DNA of 64,000 nt from Kingella oralis (GTDB lineage: Bacteria; Pseudomonadota; Gammaproteobacteria; Burkholderiales; Neisseriaceae): contig NZ_CP059569.1 of assembly GCF_014054985.1 (NCBI RefSeq), positions 620,001-684,000 on the forward strand. The letters run 5' to 3'. Within the stretch, counting starts at the first letter, position 1. Every line of letters begins with the position of its first letter. This document shows positions 34,072 to 41,164 of this stretch, piece by piece. Below the pieces are notes generated by a model, which searched no databases, was not told the origin of the DNA, and was given only the letters and a program-made list of their open reading frames with translations. The position numbers and the translations under genes are program-made.

Positions 34072-34596
34072 TCACACGTTCCCCCATACAAAGGGCAGTT
34101 CACGTTGCAAGGCAGCTAGGGCAAGCTCGTTGCGCTGTTTTTCCAGCTTGCGGGTGTATAGGCTCTTGCCTGCTTGGCTGCCCCGCCGGAATGATGCGGC
34201 TTCGTCTGCTGCTAGCTCTGCCATTTCGCGGCGGATTTCGTCTTGCTTGGCAATGCCTGTTGTCCAGTAGTTCCATAGGGCGGCTTCGCTTTCTGCTTGA
34301 TAGCGTTCTACGTTGGCGCGGATGGTGGGGGCTACTTTGCGGGGGTCGATGCTCAACAGCCATGCGGGCAGTTTTTCCAGCGGTAGGCAAAGCATTTCAC
34401 GCTGTTTGCCGTCTAGGGCAACTGTGGGCATAATGACCACGGTTGAAGCAAAGCGGCTTTTGAGTTTGCGCTCTTGTGTTTTCCAGTCTATGCCCATACC
34501 GTCTACAATGGGGCGCATGGCTACATAGGGTTTTCCGTCGGCATCTATCAAGCAAAGGGGTTTGTGGTGGAAGGGAATGGAAATTAGGGTGTTCAT
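34072..34596 (-). CDS. P22_AR_N-type phage antirepressor-like protein
   Basis: 174 residues. MNTLISIPFHHKPLCLIDADGKPYVAMRPIVDGMGIDWKTQERKL matches the N-terminal domain of phage antirepressors, followed by the conserved LPAWLLSIDPRKVAPTIRANVERYQAE. Such proteins bind or displace phage repressors. GGAGCAAC lies before the ATG. The leader and first codons (GGAGCAACACCATGAACAC) are the same as those of the KilA-N gene upstream, which shows a duplicated start module. A perfect 23 bp palindrome (34617-34639) lies just before it. Confidence 0.88.
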   Translation of the reverse strand: MNTLISIPFHHKPLCLIDADGKPYVAMRPIVDGMGIDWKTQERKLKSRFASTVVIMPTVALDGKQREMLCLPLEKLPAWLLSIDPRKVAPTIRANVERYQAESEAALWNYWTTGIAKQDEIRREMAELAADEAASFRRGSQAGKSLYTRKLEKQRNELALAALQRELPFVWGNV

Positions 34597-34616
34597 GGTG
34601 TTGCTCCGTTTCAGAA

Positions 34617-34639
34617 TTTTCCGATTTCAAATCGGAAAA
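34617..34639. promoter_or_regulatory. Perfect 23 bp palindrome before the antirepressor gene
   Basis: TTTTCCGATTT (34617-34627), one central base, then its exact complement AAATCGGAAAA (34629-34639). It sits between the KilA-N stop and the antirepressor start; operator or terminator. Confidence 0.55.
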
Positions 34640-34647
34640 CTCCAAAG

Positions 34648-35328
34648 CTAATTTTGCTTGGCGGGATTTAAGTGGCGGGTTCTATGGTGCGCGGCGAGTT
34701 TGAATAGGATGTTTTTTCGTTTGGGATAGGGAATGCCCTGCCCTATAAGGGCGGCATTGTGGGCTTGTAGGCGGGTGAGCATGTTTAAGGCGGGCTTGTC
34801 TAGGCTATCGCGGGCAATGGCGATAAATTGCCCTGTTAAGGCGGCATTGCATAGCAAGGCTTCATTGCGGTAGTGGTGGGGTTGGGTGTCTTTGCCTTCT
34901 GCTTTGCGGGCGGCTTGTAGGATTTCGCCCATAATGCGATAGGCAATACTGCTTTCTTGGCGGCTGCTTTGGTGGTCTTTGCCTTCGCGGATTAGGGTTT
35001 CTATCTGCTCGTCACACCATAGGGCAAAGTCAATATCACACCAGCGGGCAAAGGCTACGGCTAGTTTGGGATGTAGCCATGTACCTTGTTGTGTTAGGTC
35101 GTTGCCGCCTTTGCGGGTTTTTATGAAGTGGGATTTTCTCACTTCGGCTATTTGCTGTTTTTCAGCTTCGCGCTTGCATAAGGCGGCTATGTAGCGTTCT
35201 GTTTCAGGCAGCCTTAACCAGTCAATGGGGCGCTTGCCAAACATGGCGGCTATTTCGGTGGCGTTAAACCATGCTTCACGGTTGGCATGTAGGGGCAAGC
35301 CGTTGTAGTTAAGGGTTAGGGTGTTCAT
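34648..35328 (-). CDS. KilA-N domain protein
   Basis: 226 residues from ATG 35328 with GGGAGC upstream; the open frame continues further but the family starts at MNTLTLNYNGLPLHANREAWFNATEIAAMFGKRPIDWLR. KGGNDLTQQGTWLHPKLAVAFARWCDIDFALWCDEQIETLIR is the typical KilA-N core. This is a DNA-binding domain of phage and satellite regulators. The C-terminal half (from about 130) is helical and unassigned. Its leader (35400-35490) contains an imperfect inverted pair that could form a second antisense-type structure. Confidence 0.85.
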   Translation of the reverse strand: MNTLTLNYNGLPLHANREAWFNATEIAAMFGKRPIDWLRLPETERYIAALCKREAEKQQIAEVRKSHFIKTRKGGNDLTQQGTWLHPKLAVAFARWCDIDFALWCDEQIETLIREGKDHQSSRQESSIAYRIMGEILQAARKAEGKDTQPHHYRNEALLCNAALTGQFIAIARDSLDKPALNMLTRLQAHNAALIGQGIPYPKRKNILFKLAAHHRTRHLNPAKQN

Positions 35329-35436
35329 GGTGTTGCTCCCGTTGGGTTGAGATTTTGATAAGTCAAAAAGCTGGTGGATTGGATTAAACCGTGCGCCAGT
35401 AGCCCTAGAATGCGCTAGGATTGCATTTAAAAGCAT

Positions 35437-35864
35437 GAGTGCTACGTCTTATACCTTTTTCACTCAATCGCAATCTACGCGCTTCCTAGTTGGCTTTATG
35501 GCGATTTTGATTTAAATCAAGTTTTAGCGGTGCATTCTGCCAGTAGGCAACACACCAGCAACAAGGCGATGATGCTACTGGGGCTGATGTGGATGATGAT
35601 GGCAAGTTTTCGTGGTTCTTTATTCATAGTTTTTTCGGTTTCCGAACGCTATAAAAAAGGGTTGCCGTGTAACAATGGGCTTTTTGTTGTTTGGGTGGTG
35701 GTTTTTTTCCAATATAAAAAGGGCTGTTTGAAACACAATCCCATGCAATGCCCATTTGCGAAAACAACCCCATGTAAGGTTTGAAACTTTAACCCCATGC
35801 AAAGGGGCGTTTGAAAAAACAACCCCATGCAAGGTTTGAAACTTCAATCCCATGCAATCCCTTT
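35437..35864. other. Regulatory gap between two divergent blocks of the element
   Basis: Holds an imperfect inverted pair (35407-35424 with 35470-35487), an AT-rich stretch, and the 24 bp iteron array (35726-35857). A 77-codon minus ORF at 35620-35853 is simply the translation of the iterons and is not called. Confidence 0.6.
35726..35857. repeat. Array of 24 bp iterons
   Basis: Full units at 35726-35748, 35779-35802, 35809-35832 and 35834-35857, with a half unit at 35765-35777. Consensus: GTTTGAAAC, three variable bases, AACCCCATGCAA. Starts are 25-30 bp apart, so repeats are nearly contiguous with no spacers, unlike CRISPR. Spacing of two to three helical turns suits cooperative binding by a replication initiator or partition-type protein. 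Confidence 0.8.
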
Positions 35865-36137
35865 TCAGGCTGCCTTTTCCAATAGGGCAGCCATTTTTTT
35901 GTATAGCGGGGCTTCTTTGTCTTCCAGCATGAAGTAAATCAAGTCGGGCGCATCTTTTTGCTGCTCGGCAATGGCGCGGTGGGCGGCTTTTTTGGTGGGA
36001 AAGTAGCCTAGCGGGGTAAAGGTGTAGGTGTTGTCGGCGGTGGGCAGCCCTATGATGGTTAGGTTGGGTTTGGGTGGGCGTTGCTTTTTGGGCGTGGTGG
36101 GTTTTGTGTTTTGGGTGGCTGGTGTTTGGGGTTTCAT
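35865..36137 (-). CDS. Small hypothetical protein
   Basis: 90 residues from ATG 36137 with AAGGAG 8 bp upstream. The first 35 residues are Pro/Lys/Thr rich and probably disordered. The second half (FTPLGYFPTKKAAHRAIAEQQKDAPDLIYFMLEDKEAPLYKKMAALLEKA) is globular and looks like a small alpha/beta domain. It starts 5 bp after the HTH gene upstream, so it is in the AlpA operon. A DUS lies at its stop codon. Confidence 0.65.
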   Translation of the reverse strand: MKPQTPATQNTKPTTPKKQRPPKPNLTIIGLPTADNTYTFTPLGYFPTKKAAHRAIAEQQKDAPDLIYFMLEDKEAPLYKKMAALLEKAA

Positions 36138-36142
36138 GGTTT

Positions 36143-36376
36143 TTACTCCTTGGTGGTTGCTTGCTGCTCTATCCAGTTTTTGACTTCGCCTGCTAGGTAA
36201 AACGTGCCGCGTGTGCCTGCGATGCGGCGGGATGGTGGGAATAGCCCTTGCGCTTCCAAGCGGCGTATTTGGCTGCGGGATAGGGGGATGATGCCCCTGC
36301 GGTTGCGTGCCTTGCTGGTTTCTAGTTCGGAAATGGCGATTTGGGCGGTTGGGGGTAGGGTGGTGATGTCTAGCAT
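36143..36376 (-). CDS. MerR/AlpA-like helix-turn-helix protein
   Basis: 77 residues. IIPLSRSQIRRLEAQGLFPPSRRIAGTRGTFYLAGEVKNWIEQQ is a winged HTH of the MerR/AlpA excisionase type, with the recognition SRSQIRRLEAQGLFPP. It overlaps the next upstream HTH gene by 7 bp. Such proteins activate integrase or excise the island. With the following gene it forms a pair of related small regulators. Confidence 0.8.
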   Translation of the reverse strand: MLDITTLPPTAQIAISELETSKARNRRGIIPLSRSQIRRLEAQGLFPPSRRIAGTRGTFYLAGEVKNWIEQQATTKE

Positions 36377-36594
36377 TGTTTTGTCTCTCCGTTTTCAGGC
36401 TGCCTTTGGGTGGCAATCCATGCGTCTAAATCGTCTTTCAAGATGCCTACGGCTCTGCCATTGCCTAGCTTAAAGGGCTTGGGGAAGCTCGCATCATGGC
36501 GGCGGTTGTTGGGGTTGGTTTTCGCCCATAGGGTTGCTACGGAAAAGCCGCAATAGGCGGCGGCTTGTTTGGGGCGTAGGATTTTGGGATTCAT
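36370..36594 (-). CDS. AlpA-family regulator / excisionase
   Basis: 74 residues. ILRPKQAAAYCGFSVATLWAKTNPNNRRHDASFPKPFKLGNGRAVGILKDDLDAWIATQ is the typical AlpA layout (HTH, FPKP, G.R.V....DLDAWI). AlpA regulators of P4-like elements control the integrase and excision. A GGAAACC site is upstream. A DUS at the 3' end gives RQPENGET. Confidence 0.88.
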   Translation of the reverse strand: MNPKILRPKQAAAYCGFSVATLWAKTNPNNRRHDASFPKPFKLGNGRAVGILKDDLDAWIATQRQPENGETKQC

Positions 36595-36800
36595 GTGGTT
36601 TCCTTTGTGGTTGATTGCATGGCATTGTATTAGCTGGTGTAAGACTTGATAACGTGATAACTACATGATTTTTTGATGATTTGACACGGTGCACAAAGGG
36701 GCAAAAATAGGTGGTTTAAGCAACGTGGGTAAATAGGCAAGAAAGGGTGGTTTGCGCTCCGTGCGTAACTGCCCTTTTTTTGGGTGGTTATCCATAGGCG

Positions 36801-36832
36801 AAAAAAAAACACACCAGCGCGGGGCTGGTGTG
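36801..36832 (-). terminator. Terminator of the 36839-37615 gene
   Basis: CACACCAGC at 36810-36818 pairs with GCTGGTGTG at 36824-36832; nine A (T on the minus strand) follow at 36801-36809. Very strong. Confidence 0.9.
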
Positions 36833-36838
36833 TGGGGA

Positions 36839-37615
36839 TTAAAGCGTGAAGCCGTTGTCGTGCATACACTCGTCTAGGGCGTAAAGCAGGCTGTTGGCTA
36901 TTTCAGGCTCGGTGATTTGGGCAAGTATTTGGCGGGCGGTTTGGTATCGCTCGGCATTGCTTTGGGGGCTTTCAGGCTGCCTTGCTATGGTGATTGGAAT
37001 GTTGGCTGCGATGGCGGCAGCGGTCGCGGCTTCACGGGCGGCTTGCTTGTCCTTATCTACTTGATGGCGTAGGGCTTGGCGGGTGTCGGGCGATAGGTGC
37101 TTGTCTATTTGCCCATCATGGATATTCACGCCAAGCAAGGGGGCAATTTCGCGCATGATGTGTAGCGGGGTATCAATGGCAAATTGCTGGTAAAGCAGGG
37201 CATAGGCATTGCGTAGGATTGTGCCGCCTTTGTGGTTTTCTCGTTGGGGCAGCTCTGCCAGTAAGCGGCGGGTGTGTTGGTTTAGCTGGTGTAGCGTGCT
37301 TTTGACTGCTAATGCGGCGGGAGCGTGGTCGTCGGCTATGGCTTTGGCGTAGTCTTTGAGTATTTTGCTCAATCGTCGCTCGTGTTTGCTTACGCGGCTA
37401 CGGGCGGCGGGATAGCGCAATGCCATTAACCGGCTTGCTGTTAGCTTGATGTGTTGTTTACTGGTAAGGGATGGCAGGTAGGCAAGCAAGATGCTTTCCA
37501 GCGCGTCTAGCTCCTTTTGGGGCTGGTATAGGCGCAATAGCTCGTCTTGTATGTCGTGCAAAACGAGATACGGTTTATCAAGGTTGATGCCTTGTTGTCT
37601 TTCAATGATTTGCAT
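36839..37615 (-). CDS. Hypothetical protein of the element
   Basis: 258 residues, function unknown. It is largely helical, with a basic first half (SRLMALRYPAARSRVSKHERRLSKILKDYAKAI) and an Ala-rich coiled segment (KDKQAAREAATAAAIAANIP) near 190-210. No catalytic motif is seen. It is monocistronic: a strong terminator follows and the direct-repeat/palindrome region (37824-37917) lies about 210 bp upstream. A PESPQ segment stems from an in-frame DUS. Confidence 0.6.
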   Translation of the reverse strand: MQIIERQQGINLDKPYLVLHDIQDELLRLYQPQKELDALESILLAYLPSLTSKQHIKLTASRLMALRYPAARSRVSKHERRLSKILKDYAKAIADDHAPAALAVKSTLHQLNQHTRRLLAELPQRENHKGGTILRNAYALLYQQFAIDTPLHIMREIAPLLGVNIHDGQIDKHLSPDTRQALRHQVDKDKQAAREAATAAAIAANIPITIARQPESPQSNAERYQTARQILAQITEPEIANSLLYALDECMHDNGFTL

Positions 37616-37823
37616 GGTGCTATTTCCTTGTGGAACGTGTGAAACGTTACAAGGCGGTATTATCTCTTATGATACAAATGCTTAACATATTGACAAAAAT
37701 CTTTGCATCGTAAGCGATTGTTTTACATTCAAATAATAACGTTTTGCTTCATTTGCGCCGGCAAGGGCAGTTAATCCACAAATGGCGTGTTTTGAATGGG
37801 TTACTTACGCTTTCAGGCTGCTA

Positions 37824-37917
37824 TAAAAATCCTGAAAATTTAAATTTGCGGTATATGTTTACGGCGTGTACATATCAAGGGAATATGTTTAAAAAGATGG
37901 AATTTTAAACATATCTC
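37824..37917. repeat. Left direct repeat flanking fic
   Basis: About 95 bp similar in order and orientation to 39194-39292. The best-conserved stretch is GTATATGTTTA(C/T)GGCGTGTACATATCAAGG followed by AATATGTTTAAAAA; there is one 4 bp gap. Together the copies enclose exactly the fic gene and its terminator. Confidence 0.75.
37883..37914. promoter_or_regulatory. 12 bp perfect inverted repeat, operator candidate
   Basis: ATATGTTTAAAA (37883-37894) and TTTTAAACATAT (37903-37914) are exact complements with 8 bases between. A diverged version sits upstream of fic near 39257-39289, so the Fic protein's own wHTH domain could bind both. Confidence 0.6.
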
Positions 37918-38016
37918 GTCTCAATATGAGGCTTGCGGGCGGGGGGGGGTAAGCGGGAATATTAAGGGGGTCGCCGCTCCTAACCGTCTGCGCAAGTAAA
38001 CGCCAACGCTAACCGT

Positions 38017-38052
38017 AAAAACGCCCCTACGCGCGTGCGCGCGCGAAGGGGC
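38017..38052 (-). terminator. Terminator of fic
   Basis: GCCCCT (38023-38028) with inner CGCGCG pairs with its complement ending AGGGGC (38047-38052); T run on the minus strand. Confidence 0.8.
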
Positions 38053-38089
38053 TTTCATGTTATGCAAAATTATGTACGCGATGCATAAT

Positions 38090-39190
38090 TTACAAATAGG
38101 GGGCGGGTTGCTCGCCGTTAAGCAGTGCTAGCAATTTGGGATGGGTAAATAGCTTATCCCTGCCTACACTAACCTCTTTCAAGATGCCTGCCTCCACCAG
38201 CTCGCGCAAGTATTTGGATGCGGTTTGCCGTTTGGCGATGCCTGCTGTTTCTAGGTTGGTTATGCGCGTGTAGGGCTGCTCAAACAGCAAATCAACCAGT
38301 TCACGGCTGTATAGATGCGGTAGGGTGGTTTTAACGTGTTGGCGCGTGTGTTCTGCTAGGGCGCGGATGGCTTCAATTTTGGCTACTGTCCAGCGGGCGG
38401 TGTCTTCAATCCCTTTAAGCATGTAAACAATCCAGCCCTCCCACTCTTGCCGTTCGGTTACGGCTAGCAGTAGGCGGTAGTAGTCTGCTTTGGTTTGGAT
38501 GATGTAGCGGCTCAAATAGAGTATGGGCAAATTGAGTAAGCCTTGTTCAATCAGTAGCAAGCTGTTTAATACCCGCCCTGTGCGCCCGTTGCCATCTGAA
38601 AAGGGGTGGATGGCTTCAAATTGGTAGTGGGCTACTGCCATGATAATCAGGGGGTCTAGCTCTTGGCTCTCGTGAATAAACCGCTCCCAGTTGGCTAGCT
38701 TATCCCTAATCACGCTTTCCCCTACGGGTGGGGTGTAAATGATGCGCCCGCTGTTGCCGGCTCTTAATGCTGTGCCTGTAGTTTGGCGGATATTCATGTC
38801 GCGCCCTTTGATTTCGCTACAAATAGCTAGGGCGGTTTGGGTGCAAAGGGGGCGGCTTTGCAAGGATTGCACACCTGAAAACAATGCGCTGCGGTATTGC
38901 AAGGCTTCTTTGGTGGCGGGGTCGGCTTCGCTATCCATTTGCAGCGATTGAAATAGCTTGTCGGCGGTGGTTACGATGTTTTCTATTTCGCTACTTGCCT
39001 GTGCTTCCATAACGGGCAGCGTGTTAATCAACATGCCTTGATTGGGGATTAGCTCCGCCGCTTGTTTTAGCTCTGCCAAGGCGGCGCGGGCTTGAATGCA
39101 TTGCTTCAAAATAGCTTTGCTTTCCATATCGCTTGCGGGCGGTAGCGCGGGCAGTTCGTTGTATGGGGTTTCAGGCTGCCATGTTGCCAT
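38090..39190 (-). CDS. Fic-domain protein with C-terminal winged helix
   Basis: 366 residues. The Fic active-site motif HPFSDGNGRTGR is at 195-206. An N-terminal inhibitory motif SSEIENI at 66-72 marks a self-inhibited class II Fic protein. The C-terminal winged helix (RELVDLLFEQPYTRITNLETAGIAKRQTASKYLRELVEAGILKE, about 300-345) is common in this subfamily. Fic enzymes usually transfer AMP from ATP to target proteins. The gene lies between direct repeats and carries its own terminator, so it is a cargo cassette in the element, perhaps for defence or host control. Confidence 0.93.
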   Translation of the reverse strand: MATWQPETPYNELPALPPASDMESKAILKQCIQARAALAELKQAAELIPNQGMLINTLPVMEAQASSEIENIVTTADKLFQSLQMDSEADPATKEALQYRSALFSGVQSLQSRPLCTQTALAICSEIKGRDMNIRQTTGTALRAGNSGRIIYTPPVGESVIRDKLANWERFIHESQELDPLIIMAVAHYQFEAIHPFSDGNGRTGRVLNSLLLIEQGLLNLPILYLSRYIIQTKADYYRLLLAVTERQEWEGWIVYMLKGIEDTARWTVAKIEAIRALAEHTRQHVKTTLPHLYSRELVDLLFEQPYTRITNLETAGIAKRQTASKYLRELVEAGILKEVSVGRDKLFTHPKLLALLNGEQPAPYL

Positions 39191-39193
39191 GTT

Positions 39194-39292
39194 TAAAAAT
39201 CCTCAAAATTTAAAGATGTTTGAAGTATATGTTTATGGCGTGTACATATCAAGGAAATATGTTTAAAAAATCACGGTTTTTAAATATATCTC
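39194..39292. repeat. Right direct repeat upstream of fic
   Basis: Counterpart of 37824-37917. It contains the fic leader, a TATGTTTAAAAAA/TTTTTAAATATA imperfect dyad and probably the fic promoter. Confidence 0.75.
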
Positions 39293-39296
39293 CATT

Positions 39297-39322
39297 ACAC
39301 CAGCTTTGCGGCTGGTGTTTTT
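39297..39322. terminator. ACCAGC/GCTGGT hairpin
   Basis: ACACCAGC pairs with GCTGGTGT and is followed on the plus strand by seven T. It lies between fic and the small HigA-like gene, both minus, so its direction is opposite to the genes; it may block antisense transcription. Confidence 0.6.
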
Positions 39323-39526
39323 TTATGGGCGGTCGTTTATGGGGTAGTGGGCCGCTTCGTATTGCTCCACCAGCGCGGCTAATGCTTCGTGATAATCGCT
39401 GCTCTCTTGGCTTGCTGCGTCGGGGTTGCTGTCAAAGAAGCGTGATAACACTGCCAAAGCGGCGCGGTATTCTGCTTCGTTGCGGATGGGTTTTAATGGG
39501 GGCATGGTTGCCTTTCTTGTTGCCAT
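39323..39526 (-). CDS. Truncated HigA-type antitoxin (N-terminal domain only)
   Basis: 67 residues. PIRNEAEYRAALAVLSRFFD and ALAALVEQYEAAHYPI match the N-terminal segment of HigA antitoxins of the type encoded after HigB. In those proteins HYPI is followed by a helix-turn-helix; here a stop comes five residues later. It is thus a remnant or a minimal toxin-binding fragment. No toxin gene lies upstream (towards 39530-39870). Confidence 0.65.
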   Translation of the reverse strand: MATRKATMPPLKPIRNEAEYRAALAVLSRFFDSNPDAASQESSDYHEALAALVEQYEAAHYPINDRP

Positions 39527-39869
39527 AAGGGGGAAGTGTTTTTGATGTAAATCAAATAATGGGCGCGTTTCGCCCTTTTTTGCTGTTTGCTGCCATGTGA
39601 TATGGATGTAGTTATATGACTACACCATTGTTTTTATTAAATTTTAAAGTGTTCCCACCAGCCCTAAAAAGTGATTTCACTTGTATAAACAATTGTTTAA
39701 GGCATATTTTTACAGTTTGGTGGGAACAGTGGGAACATGGTGGGAACACTTTTTTATTTGTATATCAATATTTTAGATATAGTGTTCCCACGTTCCCACC
39801 AAAAATACGTTTTCTCGCGCGTATAGGGGCGCAAGTAAAGGGCAATTAAAAAACCAGCATTCCTGCCGG
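39527..39869. other. AT-rich gap between higA-like gene and int
   Basis: Holds the right GGTGGGAAC array (39651-39800) and flanking ACGTTTTCTCGCGCG, which also has an inverted counterpart near 27900. A plus ORF at 39616-39849 overlaps the array and is not called. Confidence 0.6.
39651..39800. repeat. Right array of six GGTGGGAAC motifs, mirror image of the left
   Basis: Copies at 39651-39659 (minus), 39719-39727, 39729-39736 and 39739-39747 (plus), 39784-39791 and 39792-39800 (minus): order - + + + - -. Reverse-complementing the left array gives the same order and nearly the same spacing. The two arrays are 11.6 kb apart. Confidence 0.78.
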
Positions 39870-39871
39870 TT
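39848..39871 (-). terminator. Terminator of the integrase gene
   Basis: AACCGGCA pairs with TGCTGGTT (one G-T pair) across the stop codon, then a T run on the minus strand. Confidence 0.75.
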
Positions 39872-41054
39872 AGTCTTTCAAGCTGTCTAGAAAATCTGCC
39901 CATTCCTGCATCATTTGGCGGCGTTGTTCTAGGTGCTTGGCAAAGTTATAGCTTGCGCGGGTGGTGTTGGGGTCTTTGTGGGCAAGCTGCCGTTCTATCC
40001 AATCGCTGCTGTATTGCTGCTCGTGTAGCAGCGTGCTAGCGGTATGGCGGAAGCCATGTAGGGTTACTTTATCCAGCCAGCCTATACGCGATAAGGCTTT
40101 ACGGGCGGCGGCTTCACTCAATGGCTTGCCTGCTGCCTTGTTGTGGAATACGTATTCATAATGCCCTGTTACGGGTTTCAGGCTGCTCAGTAGGGCTAGG
40201 GCTTGGCGGGATAGGGGGACTATATGGGCAATACCGTTTTTCATTTCATGGGCGGCTTTGTGGTAGCAGGCAGCCTGAAAATCTATATCCGCCCATTTAA
40301 GCAAGCGCAATTCTGACGGGCGGGCAAACACCAGAGGGGCAAGCTGTAACAACACTTTCACTTGCGGGCTGCCTGTGTAGCCGTCTATGGCTTGCAATAG
40401 GGCTGTTAGCTCGCCGGTGTCGGTAACATGGCGATAGGGCGTTGCTTTGGCTTGCTGCAATTCAGGCTTTAATTCCGCTGCGGCGTTATACGGGCATAGC
40501 TTCATACGGGCAGCAAAGGAAAAAATGGCGTGGGCGATGTCGTAAACCTTATTGGCGGTGGCAATCTTGCCTGTGTGCTCTACGTTTTGGATAGCGTGCA
40601 ATATATCCAGCGGCTCTATATCGGCGATGCTTAGGCTGCCAAGCGGGGGGATTAGGTACAACTCTATTTGCCGCAATACACGAGTAGCATGGGCGGGCTT
40701 CCAATCGCCCTTTTCTGCTTTGGTGGTGTGCCATTTACGGGCAACGTGTTCAAATGTGTTTGTGATGCGCTTTTGCTCTGCTCGTTGTTGCTGCTCTTGG
40801 TGTGTCTTGGGGTTAATGCCCTGCGAGAGTAGCAGTTTGATTTTGTCCCGCTCCATGCGTGCAGCTTTGAGCGGCATGGCGGGGTAAATGCCTAGGTGCT
40901 GGGTGTGCTGTTTTTGGTTGTAGGTGTATTTGATGCGCCAGTATCGCCGCCCTTTAGCATCAATTTGTAGGTACAAGCCGCCGCCGTCTGATAGCTGCTT
41001 TACGCCTTTATCGGGGGGCGGCGTGTGCTTGCATTGATTATCGGTAAGTTTCAT
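39870..41054 (-). CDS. int: P4-type tyrosine integrase
   Basis: 394 residues. The N-terminal DUF4102 domain (LSDGGGLYLQIDAKGRRYWRIKY and LGIYPAMPLKAARMERDKIKLLL) is typical of P4-family integrases. Catalytic residues: Arg in ARPSELRLLKW, His/Arg in HGFRH (333-337), His in AHKDP (359) and Tyr369 in TRASYNF. It inserts the island into the 3' end of ssrA by recombining the repeats. It lies 110 bp from attR, reading away from ssrA. The promoter is inside or next to the attachment site, so expression can be linked to integration. Confidence 0.95.
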   Translation of the reverse strand: MKLTDNQCKHTPPPDKGVKQLSDGGGLYLQIDAKGRRYWRIKYTYNQKQHTQHLGIYPAMPLKAARMERDKIKLLLSQGINPKTHQEQQQRAEQKRITNTFEHVARKWHTTKAEKGDWKPAHATRVLRQIELYLIPPLGSLSIADIEPLDILHAIQNVEHTGKIATANKVYDIAHAIFSFAARMKLCPYNAAAELKPELQQAKATPYRHVTDTGELTALLQAIDGYTGSPQVKVLLQLAPLVFARPSELRLLKWADIDFQAACYHKAAHEMKNGIAHIVPLSRQALALLSSLKPVTGHYEYVFHNKAAGKPLSEAAARKALSRIGWLDKVTLHGFRHTASTLLHEQQYSSDWIERQLAHKDPNTTRASYNFAKHLEQRRQMMQEWADFLDSLKD

Positions 41055-41164
41055 TTAGGTACAACGCTTGTGGAAAAAAGGGTTATTTTGCTGCTCTTAT
41101 GGCTGCTTTTTGGGTTTTGTACCTAAAATTGTACCTAAATTATCGCGCATACAACAGCGCACGA

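Larger units (their letters stand above)
37616..38089. other. Gap between the 36839 gene and fic
   Basis: Contains the left copy of the fic-flanking direct repeat with its palindrome, a run of nine G at 37941-37949, and the fic terminator. No gene seen. Confidence 0.6.

Noticed and set aside
35620..35853. 77-codon minus ORF with repeated HGVKVSNLTWGCF-like peptides
   Set aside because: It is the translation of the iteron array; the DNA repeat, not the peptide, is the likely functional unit.
35726..35857. CRISPR-like look of the 24 bp repeats
   Set aside because: Repeats are nearly contiguous, without unique spacers of regular length, and no cas gene is in the window.
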